Source of the DNA: Bacilli bacterium
Lineage (GTDB): Bacteria > Bacillota_I > Bacilli_A > RFN20 > CAG-826
DNA length: 9,771 nucleotides
Assembly (NCBI GenBank): GCA_016302065.1
Contig: JAEDOI010000036.1
Coordinates: 1-9,771, forward strand
Reading direction: 5' to 3'
Position numbers and translations under genes: made by a program. The notes under the pieces were generated by a model. The model was not told the DNA's origin, searched no databases, and saw only the letters and a program-made list of their open reading frames with translations. The number at the start of each line of letters is the position of its first letter. The first letter of the stretch is position 1. Positions 1 through 5,056 of this stretch are shown piece by piece.

Positions 1-54
1 AAAGAATCCTTGAGCGAGAAGCCCCCACTTCTATAAGTGGTGGGAGCATGTCAC
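1..54 (+). mobile_element. Right end of an IS200/IS605-family element (partial)
   Basis: Positions 22-30 pair with 35-44 to form a 9-bp hairpin with loop CTAT and a single unpaired T at 41. The segment ends TCAC at 51-54. A GC-rich terminal hairpin with a bulged T is the subterminal structure recognised by the single-strand transposases (TnpA, Y1) of IS200/IS605 elements, and this wording closely resembles right ends I know from low-GC Gram-positive elements. It is far more GC-rich than its surroundings. In TnpB-carrying elements this region is also the scaffold part of the omega/reRNA, whose guide is read from the flank just past the end, here from about position 55. The reading frame starting at position 3 is open from the window edge, so it could be the C-terminus of TnpB, but there is too little to identify. 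The transposase genes lie outside the window. Confidence 0.65.
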
Positions 55-128
55 AAGAATTATATGAAAAAGGCGTTATAACTGAAGATGAATATAATGA
101 TAAAAAAGAACGCCTTCTATCTAAATAA
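55..128 (+). pseudogene. C-terminal SHOCT-domain remnant cut by the IS end
   Basis: The frame ending at the TAA 126-128 encodes a tail containing LYEKGVITEDEYNDKKERLL, which fits the SHOCT motif (short C-terminal domain, pattern L-x-x-x-G-x-I-T-x-E-E-[FY]-x-x-K-x-x-L-L). SHOCT motifs normally end larger proteins, often membrane-associated ones, and are thought to mediate oligomerisation. Everything upstream in this frame is insertion-element sequence, so the remnant looks like the 3' part of a disrupted gene. An ATG at 48-50 inside the element end could in principle start a 26-residue peptide, but it has no Shine-Dalgarno. The frame is also open back to position 3, so a fusion to a transposon-encoded C-terminus is possible. 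The stop lies 2 bp from the convergent stop of the ABC gene. Confidence 0.6.
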
Positions 129-130
129 TA

Positions 131-1906
131 TTAGTTTTCCATTTTAATTTTATTATCTAAATTTAGTAAATCTTTTTCTTTAACATCTTTAAATTGAAGC
201 ATATATAGTTGATAATATATGCCTTTTTTATTAATTAATTCATCATGATTTCCGCTTTCAATGATTGATCCATTGCTTACAACTAATATTTTAGTAGCAT
301 TTTTAATAGTAGAAAGACGGTGAGCAACTATAATTGTAGTTCTACCTTTACTTAACTCATTTAAGGAATTTTGAATAAGCAATTCAGTAGTGTTATCTAA
401 AGCGCTGGTTGCTTCATCTAAAATTAAAATTTTAGGATCTTTTAAGAAAACTCTAGCAATACTGATTCTTTGCTTTTGTCCGCCACTTAATTTAACACCT
501 CTTTCTCCAACTATTGTGTCAAATCCATCTTCTAATGAACAAATATATTCATAAATATTGGCTTTTTTACTAGCTTCAATAACTTGCTCATCTGTAGCAT
601 TTTCATTTCCATAAAGAATATTTTCTTTAATTGTTCCATTAAATAAAAAGACATCTTGTTGAACAATTCCAATATTTTTTCTTAATGATTCTAAAGTAAA
701 ATCATTAATATTTTGATTATCTATTTTAATCTCTCCGCTTGTTATATTGTAGAAACGAGGTATGAGATGACAAATAGTAGTTTTTCCTCCTCCTGTTGGA
801 CCAATTAAAGCAATATTTTCGCCGTGATTTATATCAAAAGAGATGTGATTTAATATAGTTTTTGAATCATTATAGGAAAATGTTACATCTTTAAAAGAGA
901 TATCGCCTTTAACATTTTCTAATATTTTAGATCCTTCATATTCGTTTTCTTCAGTTTCGTCCATAATTTCAAGGAATCTTTTAAATCCAGTTGTACCATT
1001 TATGAATTGTTCACTGAATTGAATAACTTGATGAACTGGAGAGATAAATAAACTTATAGAAACAATAAAAGTAGTTAAGTCACTTACTTCCATGATTTTA
1101 TAATAAATAAATAATCCTCCACCTAAAATAATTAATACATTAAAAGCATCAGTAATAAATTGACTAGAAGAGAAGAACCTAGCCATTGCTCCAAATGATT
1201 CGCTTCTAGCATTAACAAATTCTTCGTTATAGACATCAAACTTTTTAGCTTCAGTTTTAGCATTTGTATAAGCTTTTGTAACTCTAATACCAGTAATAGA
1301 AGATTCAATACTAGCATTTACCTTAGCTATAGCTATTTTTGAATTAGTCATAGCAATTTTCATCTTACTTCTAAAATACAAGGAAATTACTAATAAAATT
1401 GGTAACATTCCAAAACAAATTAATCCTAAAATCCAATTTAATATCATTAAATATACAAATGAAGAAATAATTGTAATGGAAGCTATAAAGATATTTTCAG
1501 GGCCATGATGAGCAAGTTCGCTAATTTCAAATAAATCATTAGTCATTCTTGACATAATTTTTCCAGTTTCATGATTATCGTAATAAGAATATGGAAGTTT
1601 TTCTAACTTGTCAAACATATCTTTTCTCATCTCAGCTTGCATCTTTACTCCCATTACGTGCCCATAATATTGAATAAAGTAACGAAGAAGCATTCTAACT
1701 AAATAAATAACTAGAAGAATAATAGAGGCAATAATAATTCCATTAACGTTATTATTAGGAATAAAGTCTTTCATTAACATATTAGTAATGATTGGATAAC
1801 CAATTCCTATTGCTGCTACTAAAAAAGAAGCAATAAGATCTAAAATAAATATCTTTTTATGTGGTTTATAGTAATGTACAAATCTTTTTAACATGCTATC
1901 TTTCAT
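131..1906 (-). CDS. ABC exporter half-transporter (fused membrane and ATPase domains)
   Basis: This is a type IV (MsbA/BmrA-like) exporter of 591 residues, the usual length for a half-transporter. The N-terminal part has about six membrane segments (near residues 19-41, 56-73, 137-157, 158-178, 252-270 and 277-295). The ATPase domain has Walker A GPTGGGKTT (369-377), a Q-loop at Q416/Q417, signature LSGGQ (473-477), Walker B ILILDE with catalytic Glu498, D-loop SALD (501-504) and the switch His529. All catalytic residues are present and no partner gene is adjacent, so a homodimer is likely. The substrate cannot be read from sequence; drugs, lipids and peptides are all possible. There is no Shine-Dalgarno before the ATG at 1906. 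A second ATG at residue 5 has a weak purine stretch before it. A TATAAT box lies 9 bp upstream of the first ATG, so the mRNA may be nearly leaderless. It converges on the SHOCT remnant with no visible terminator between. Confidence 0.93.
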   Translation of the reverse strand: MKDSMLKRFVHYYKPHKKIFILDLIASFLVAAIGIGYPIITNMLMKDFIPNNNVNGIIIASIILLVIYLVRMLLRYFIQYYGHVMGVKMQAEMRKDMFDKLEKLPYSYYDNHETGKIMSRMTNDLFEISELAHHGPENIFIASITIISSFVYLMILNWILGLICFGMLPILLVISLYFRSKMKIAMTNSKIAIAKVNASIESSITGIRVTKAYTNAKTEAKKFDVYNEEFVNARSESFGAMARFFSSSQFITDAFNVLIILGGGLFIYYKIMEVSDLTTFIVSISLFISPVHQVIQFSEQFINGTTGFKRFLEIMDETEENEYEGSKILENVKGDISFKDVTFSYNDSKTILNHISFDINHGENIALIGPTGGGKTTICHLIPRFYNITSGEIKIDNQNINDFTLESLRKNIGIVQQDVFLFNGTIKENILYGNENATDEQVIEASKKANIYEYICSLEDGFDTIVGERGVKLSGGQKQRISIARVFLKDPKILILDEATSALDNTTELLIQNSLNELSKGRTTIIVAHRLSTIKNATKILVVSNGSIIESGNHDELINKKGIYYQLYMLQFKDVKEKDLLNLDNKIKMEN

Positions 1907-1915
1907 ATGTTTTTA

Positions 1916-1945
1916 ATTATATCTAAGAAATAAAAATAATGTAAT
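1916..1945 (-). promoter_or_regulatory. Promoter of the ABC transporter gene
   Basis: On the minus strand a perfect TATAAT lies at 1921-1916, with ATTACA (four of six matches to TTGACA) at 1945-1940 and an 18-bp spacer. Transcription would start near 1909, about 3 nt before the ATG at 1906, which fits the lack of a Shine-Dalgarno. The -35 hexamer lies inside one arm of the inverted repeat at 1935-1960. A second TATAAT further upstream on the same strand (2004-1999) has no convincing -35. Confidence 0.5.
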
Positions 1946-1960
1946 AGAAATTACATTATT
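1935..1960. promoter_or_regulatory. Perfect 11-bp inverted repeat, candidate operator of the ABC gene
   Basis: Arms 1935-1945 and 1950-1960 are exact reverse complements around a 4-nt centre. The core reads ATGT-N10-ACAT (1939-1956), the half-site arrangement known for PadR-family repressors, which often control multidrug ABC transporters. It overlaps the -35 of the ABC promoter, where a bound repressor would block RNA polymerase. As minus-strand RNA it would be a hairpin followed by a T-rich stretch, so an attenuator role for a longer upstream transcript is an alternative. No PadR gene is in the window. Confidence 0.5.
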
Positions 1961-2075
1961 AATAAACATAAAATATAGTAAACAAAAAAATAATTTAAAT
2001 TATATAAGTGTAATATTAATACATAATGATAAATAATTAATAAAAGTAATAATGATAATTATAAATAAATGAAAT

Positions 2076-2104
2076 GAGACAAATGATTAAAAATAAAGTA
2101 TAAT
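2076..2104 (+). promoter_or_regulatory. Promoter of the spx-like gene
   Basis: GAGACA (four of six to TTGACA) at 2076-2081, a 17-bp spacer and a perfect TATAAT at 2099-2104. The expected transcription start (2111-2112) is within about 2 nt of the ATG at 2113, and no Shine-Dalgarno exists upstream, so the mRNA is probably leaderless. The rest of the 206-bp intergenic region (1907-2112) is nearly pure A/T; apart from the ABC promoter and inverted repeat I see nothing else in it. Confidence 0.55.
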
Positions 2105-2112
2105 ATTTATAT

Positions 2113-2553
2113 ATGGTAACAATTTACACCTCACCAAGTTGTGCTTCTTGTAGAAAAGTAAAGAAGTGGTTTATCGAACAAAATATTCCTTTTAAAGAAA
2201 AGAATATATTTTCATCAACTCTTGATGAAAATGAATTAAAAGATATTTTAAGTAAAACAGAAAACGGAACAGAAGACATTATATCTACAAGATCTAATGT
2301 ATTTAAAGAAGGAAATATTGATGTAGATAACATGTCTATAAATCAGCTTGTTGCTTTTATTAAAGAAAATCCTTCTGTTTTAAAAAGACCAATAATTGTT
2401 GATGATCGAAGAGTTCAGGTAGGATATAACGAAGAAGAAATAAGAACATTTATTCCAATTGCTAGAAGAATAGCAGAAGAAGCTTGTAAATATCATTTAT
2501 CTTCTAGTTGTTGTTGTGAAAACTGTAGTTGTAAAGATAATAAGTGTAAATAA
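2113..2553 (+). CDS. spx: Spx-family transcriptional regulator with a cysteine-rich tail
   Basis: Spx is a thioredoxin-fold protein of the ArsC-like family that binds the alpha C-terminal domain of RNA polymerase and redirects transcription under thiol and disulfide stress. Visible landmarks are the redox switch C10-A-S-C13, Gly52 and Arg60 (alpha-CTD contact positions in Bacillus subtilis Spx), the RPIIVDD segment at 92-98 and QVGYNEEEIR at 102-111. The core is co-linear with the Bacillus protein to about residue 115. After that, instead of the usual tail ending in a ClpXP-recognised LAN sequence, it carries a longer tail with seven cysteines (125, 133, 134, 135, 138, 140 and 145). This could bind metal or form extra disulfides, and the known ClpXP tag is absent. 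The start at 2113 is the only sensible ATG, since the next Met is residue 74. Confidence 0.93.
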   Translation: MVTIYTSPSCASCRKVKKWFIEQNIPFKEKNIFSSTLDENELKDILSKTENGTEDIISTRSNVFKEGNIDVDNMSINQLVAFIKENPSVLKRPIIVDDRRVQVGYNEEEIRTFIPIARRIAEEACKYHLSSSCCCENCSCKDNKCK

Positions 2554-2583
2554 AAATTCTCATCTATCAATGAGAATTTTTTT
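2552..2583. terminator. Bidirectional intrinsic terminator
   Basis: A perfect 12-bp stem (2552-2563 with 2570-2581), a 6-nt loop CTATCA, and T runs on both strands (seven T at 2577-2583 on +, the complement of A at 2552-2556 on -). It lies just past the spx stop and before the stop of the convergent propeller-like gene, so it can end both transcripts. Confidence 0.9.
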
Positions 2584-2608
2584 GTTATATTTATAATTTA
2601 TTTATTAT

Positions 2609-3544
2609 TTATAATGCTAAACCGACAATTTTCGTAGCATTAAATAATTTACCAAAAATATATTTATTTGAAGCTGATTCGGTTAATGTATAAACTTTTC
2701 CATCTTTATAATCTAAATCTTCACTCATGGCTGGTCCTTTAACTTTTTTTGAATAACTATCAAGTTTATAAAGTGGAGCTCCTAAATATGTTTCTTTAGA
2801 ATCAACAATTTTATCTTGATTATAAACATAATATATACTATCAGCTAAACCATAACTTGTTGAAAGAACAATTCTTCCATCATCTGTAAAACAAAATCCT
2901 TGGACTTTATTTCTTATTGAATAAACTCTATAAGGAGTAGATAAATCAGTTAATTTGTATTGGGAACAAATTGCATGATATGTTCCATCATTTGTTTCAA
3001 TTGGATGGTTTGTAATATAGTTTTTTCCATCGTGAAATTCAGCAACAAAAAGATACTTGCTATTTGCAAATACACAACTTGCTACTCCATCTTCCCCATT
3101 TACTTTAACTTTAATAGTTAAATCAATTCTAGATGTAGCGTTTTTTAAATAATTCAAATCAAATATCGATACGTATCCTCCATTAGCTAAAAATACTAAA
3201 TTATTGCTAATTCCAATTCCACCAACATGACCTTTAAATTCCTTATCATCTTGATATAAGGAAACATATCTTGATTCATTTTTTGTATTTGTTAAATAAA
3301 TCCTACTAGGTTTATTTGTTTTCATATAACAAGAAGTTAATATTAAATCTTCATCTTGACTAACAGCAATTCCTTGAGGAATTGCATCATCATTTAATCC
3401 AGGATTAGTACAAATATTAGTTCTAATTGAATAATATTCATGATATATTCCAAATTTAATAACGTTTAAGCCACCAATTAGTAAACCTACAAGTAAAACA
3501 ATACTTCCTAAAGTAATCAATATTCCTTTTAAAAACTTTTTCAT
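2609..3544 (-). CDS. Membrane-anchored beta-propeller-like extracytoplasmic protein
   Basis: I do not recognise a named family. The protein starts with a basic N-terminus and one hydrophobic segment (about residues 8-29), which reads as a signal anchor or uncleaved signal peptide. The remainder is polar and beta-rich, with repeated patterns such as GHVGGIGI-x-NNLVFLANGG (105-123), GFCFTDDGRIVLSTSYG (216-232) and SEDLDYKDGKVYTLTES (274-290). Short strands of the type hydrophobic-V/L-F/Y followed by a turn recur at blade-like spacing, as in YncE-type or quinoprotein-like propellers. I infer a propeller domain outside the membrane, probably a binding or sensor protein. The start is placed at 3544 rather than 3550 because AAGGTGG (3557-3551) is 6 nt from the ATG at 3544 but touches the one at 3550; the product is then 311 residues. 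It lies downstream of the WYL gene on the same strand, with an 86-bp gap containing its own promoter-like signals. Confidence 0.75.
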   Translation of the reverse strand: MKKFLKGILITLGSIVLLVGLLIGGLNVIKFGIYHEYYSIRTNICTNPGLNDDAIPQGIAVSQDEDLILTSCYMKTNKPSRIYLTNTKNESRYVSLYQDDKEFKGHVGGIGISNNLVFLANGGYVSIFDLNYLKNATSRIDLTIKVKVNGEDGVASCVFANSKYLFVAEFHDGKNYITNHPIETNDGTYHAICSQYKLTDLSTPYRVYSIRNKVQGFCFTDDGRIVLSTSYGLADSIYYVYNQDKIVDSKETYLGAPLYKLDSYSKKVKGPAMSEDLDYKDGKVYTLTESASNKYIFGKLFNATKIVGLAL

Positions 3545-3550
3545 ATTCAT

Positions 3551-3557
3551 CCACCTT
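3551..3557 (-). promoter_or_regulatory. Ribosome binding site that decides the start at 3544
   Basis: Minus-strand AAGGTGG abuts an ATG at 3550 but has ideal spacing (6 nt) to the ATG at 3544, which gives the typical secretory start MKKFLKG. Confidence 0.7.
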
Positions 3558-3575
3558 TTAATTATTTAATAATAT

Positions 3576-3604
3576 ATTATAATGAAGAATATTTCTATTA
3601 ATAT
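3576..3604 (-). promoter_or_regulatory. Candidate promoter of the propeller-like gene
   Basis: A perfect TATAAT at 3581-3576 on the minus strand. The -35 position (3604-3599, ATATTA) matches the consensus poorly, so the promoter may need an activator. The shared 19-bp element at 3605-3623 sits directly upstream of this weak -35. Confidence 0.4.
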
Positions 3605-3623
3605 ATTTTTTATAAAAATATAA
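3605..3623. repeat. 19-bp A/T element, copy 1 (upstream of the propeller-like gene)
   Basis: Identical over 19 bp to positions 4807-4825 and in the same orientation. It is A, six T, AT, five A, TATAA. It contains most of a 9-bp inverted repeat (3602-3610 with 3614-3622). It sits immediately upstream of the weak -35 of the propeller-like gene. Confidence 0.5.
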
Positions 3624-3636
3624 TTAAATTATAAAC

Positions 3637-4731
3637 TTAATTATTATTATCTTCTTGATTATATAAATTACTAGCTTTTAAATAATAATCTTTTAATTTA
3701 TTTTTTAAACTAAGAGGAGAAATAACTTTAGCTTCTGCTCCAAATTCTTTTAAATAAATTTCTAATTGTCTTTCACTACAAAAGAAAGTATAAACATTTT
3801 TATTTTCGCTATCTTTAATGAAAGAAGAAGGTTTCATATATAAAATTTGATTTAACAATGTAATCCCTTTATTTGTAAATTCAACTTTAAATTCAAATTC
3901 TGTTCCACTTAAAAATCTAACATCTTTTGTAGATAATTCTTCTTTTAAAAGAGATAATTCAGATTTATTAAATTTAAATTTAACATCACTTACTCTTACT
4001 TCTTTAATTCTAGATAATCTAAAACATCTTATATCATACTTTTTTAAATTTGAATTAGATGAAACATTCTTACTAAATCCAACAACATAATTAAAAGTAT
4101 CAACCTTATCTGTAACTATTTTATAAGGTTTAAAATACACTTTATTATTTATATATTTATTATTTGAATCTTTATTGAATAATATTAGATCAACAAGATA
4201 ATTATTATTACATTTATTTAAAGTATCTATTATATTTTTATAATATATTCTTTCTCTTTTAAAAAAAGGAAGACGAGCATATTCTTCAATAATAGAAGAA
4301 AAGAAGGTAATGTGAGAAGGATAATATTTTCTAATTTGTTCATATTCACAATTTAAAATGGAAACAACCTCATCATCAAGATATATCTTTTTAGATTTAT
4401 CTTTCTTATCTTTTTTCCTATTCAATTCATCTTTAAATTTAGAATTTAAATATTCATATTCAAATTTAATAATTGTATCTTTATCCTTAATATTATTAGT
4501 CTTAATAAATTCATTAATTGAATTTATTTCTTTTTCAATTCTTTCTTCAAAATTAGCATTTGCTTCCTTATAGTAAGATAAAAATATAATGGAACAAAAT
4601 TTTGAAAAATTAGATTTATCAACTTTATAAATAAAGTTTTTAATATCTTCAATTATAATTTGATATGCAAAAGAACTAATCGTTAAATTAATTTCATTAG
4701 TTAGTCCATAATCATTTAAATAATTGCTCAT
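3637..4731 (-). CDS. WYL/WCX-domain transcriptional regulator with RHH-like N-terminus
   Basis: The C-terminal half has the WYL domain (about 165-250, including FNYVVGF at 213-219 and CFRLSRIKEV at 236-245) followed by a WCX segment (about 277-348, with FFCSERQLEIYLKEFGAEAKV, 316-336, and a PLSLK at 339-343). WYL domains are Sm-like ligand or nucleic-acid sensing modules of bacterial regulators, common beside phage-defence and stress operons. The name-giving W-Y-L triad is N-Y-V here (214-216). The N-terminus lacks the usual winged helix. Instead two stretches (about 13-68 and 115-163) share a strand, helix and SII-x-x-x-Y pattern followed by ERI, which I read as tandem ribbon-helix-helix-like units; a lysine-rich, charged linker (100-116) separates them. 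No Shine-Dalgarno precedes the ATG. It is divergent from the ESCRT-like operon and is its most likely local regulator. Confidence 0.8.
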   Translation of the reverse strand: MSNYLNDYGLTNEINLTISSFAYQIIIEDIKNFIYKVDKSNFSKFCSIIFLSYYKEANANFEERIEKEINSINEFIKTNNIKDKDTIIKFEYEYLNSKFKDELNRKKDKKDKSKKIYLDDEVVSILNCEYEQIRKYYPSHITFFSSIIEEYARLPFFKRERIYYKNIIDTLNKCNNNYLVDLILFNKDSNNKYINNKVYFKPYKIVTDKVDTFNYVVGFSKNVSSNSNLKKYDIRCFRLSRIKEVRVSDVKFKFNKSELSLLKEELSTKDVRFLSGTEFEFKVEFTNKGITLLNQILYMKPSSFIKDSENKNVYTFFCSERQLEIYLKEFGAEAKVISPLSLKNKLKDYYLKASNLYNQEDNNN

Positions 4732-4737
4732 ATAATT

Positions 4738-4782
4738 AATATAAATAAAAAAATAAAATATTAAAAGTTAAGAAAATGTTAA
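4738..4782 (-). promoter_or_regulatory. Candidate promoter(s) of the WYL gene
   Basis: Two readings exist on the minus strand. In the first, TTAACA (five of six to consensus) at 4782-4777, a 16-bp spacer and TATTTT at 4760-4755 would give a leader of about 17 nt. In the second, TATATT (five of six) at 4743-4738 would start transcription at or next to the ATG at 4731, which fits the missing Shine-Dalgarno. Confidence 0.4.
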
Positions 4783-4793
4783 ATATTTTACAT
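4776..4793. promoter_or_regulatory. ATGT-N10-ACAT near-palindrome in the divergent promoter region
   Basis: ATGTTAAAT (4776-4784) faces ATTTTACAT (4785-4793): 8 of 9 positions are palindromic. The ATGT/ACAT ends and 10-nt spacing are the same as in the inverted repeat at the ABC promoter (1939-1956), and 13 of 18 positions are identical. It overlaps the TTAACA -35 candidate of the WYL gene. Confidence 0.4.
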
Positions 4794-4798
4794 ATATA

Positions 4799-4851
4799 GA
4801 GAACAAATTTTTTATAAAAATATAAATAATAGATATAAAAAGGGAACAAAT
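4799..4851 (+). repeat. Two direct repeats GAACAAAT, 43 bp apart
   Basis: Copies at 4801-4808 and 4844-4851 are identical over 8 bp and agree at 10 of 11 when AG-R is included on the left. The 43-bp period is close to four helical turns, so both would face the same side of the DNA. They lie between the divergent WYL and operon promoters, upstream of the operon's -35. Such placement fits a regulator binding as two dimers; the WYL protein is the obvious candidate. Confidence 0.4.
4807..4825. repeat. 19-bp A/T element, copy 2 (upstream of the WYL gene)
   Basis: Exact copy of 3605-3623, in the same orientation. It lies 76 bp upstream of the WYL start and overlaps the first GAACAAAT repeat by 2 bp. 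Confidence 0.5.
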
Positions 4852-4874
4852 ATATATTAAAAGTAGTCATATTT

Positions 4875-4903
4875 TTTATATTGAATTTACATAATAATAT
4901 AAT
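4875..4903 (+). promoter_or_regulatory. Promoter of the ESCRT-III-like operon
   Basis: TTTATA (four of six) at 4875-4880, a 17-bp spacer and a perfect TATAAT at 4898-4903. Transcription would start near 4910, leaving a short leader that holds AGGAGG at 4916-4921, 7 nt before the first ATG. The weak -35 leaves room for control through the upstream repeats. Confidence 0.55.
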
Positions 4904-4928
4904 TGTCCTTAAGTTAGGAGGAAATTTT

Positions 4929-5045
4929 ATGAAATTCTTAGGTTATTTATTCTTATTTATCGTTTTAATTGCAGGAGGTTTCTTACTTGCTTACTTCCAC
5001 GTTTTAGATCCAATATTCAATTGGATTGGTAGTTTATTTCATTAA
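4929..5045 (+). CDS. 38-residue single-pass membrane peptide, first gene of the operon
   Basis: ATG at 4929 with a perfect AGGAGG (4916-4921) 7 nt upstream; TAA at 5043-5045. The product has a short start MKFLGY, one hydrophobic span (about residues 5-23) and a C-terminal part rich in aromatic residues (FHVLDPIFNWIGSLFH, 23-38) that could lie along the membrane surface. It has only one basic residue before the span. I recognise no family. The strong ribosome binding site and first position in the operon argue that it is real. Its stop is followed at once by the Shine-Dalgarno of the ESCRT-III-like gene, so the two are probably co-translated. By analogy with small membrane partners of PspA systems it may recruit the ESCRT-III-like protein to the membrane; this is inference. 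Confidence 0.8.
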   Translation: MKFLGYLFLFIVLIAGGFLLAYFHVLDPIFNWIGSLFH

Positions 5046-5046
5046 T

Positions 5047-5051
5047 GGAGG
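5047..5051 (+). promoter_or_regulatory. Ribosome binding site that decides the start at 5057
   Basis: GGAGG 5 nt before the ATG at 5057. An upstream in-frame ATG at 5045 would put this GGAGG inside the coding sequence and adds only four residues (MEEY), so 5057 is preferred. Confidence 0.8.
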
Positions 5052-5056
5052 AATAT

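Noticed and set aside
70..116. 8-bp perfect inverted repeat (70-77 with 109-116) in the SHOCT tail
   Set aside because: The 31-nt loop and lack of a T run make it a poor terminator, and it lies in codons that fit the SHOCT motif; likely chance.
4358..4573. Hydrophobic 71-residue open frame on + opposite the WYL gene
   Set aside because: It is antisense to a well-supported gene, has no ribosome binding site, and its hydrophobicity mirrors the lysine-rich codons of the other strand.
4732..4928. Riboswitch or structured leader upstream of the operon
   Set aside because: The predicted leader from about 4910 to 4928 is too short, and the rest of the spacer shows no conserved riboswitch elements.
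5045..5056. Earlier ATG at 5045 for the ESCRT-III-like gene
   Set aside because: It overlaps the stop of the small peptide gene and would place the GGAGG ribosome binding site inside the coding sequence; 5057 is better placed.
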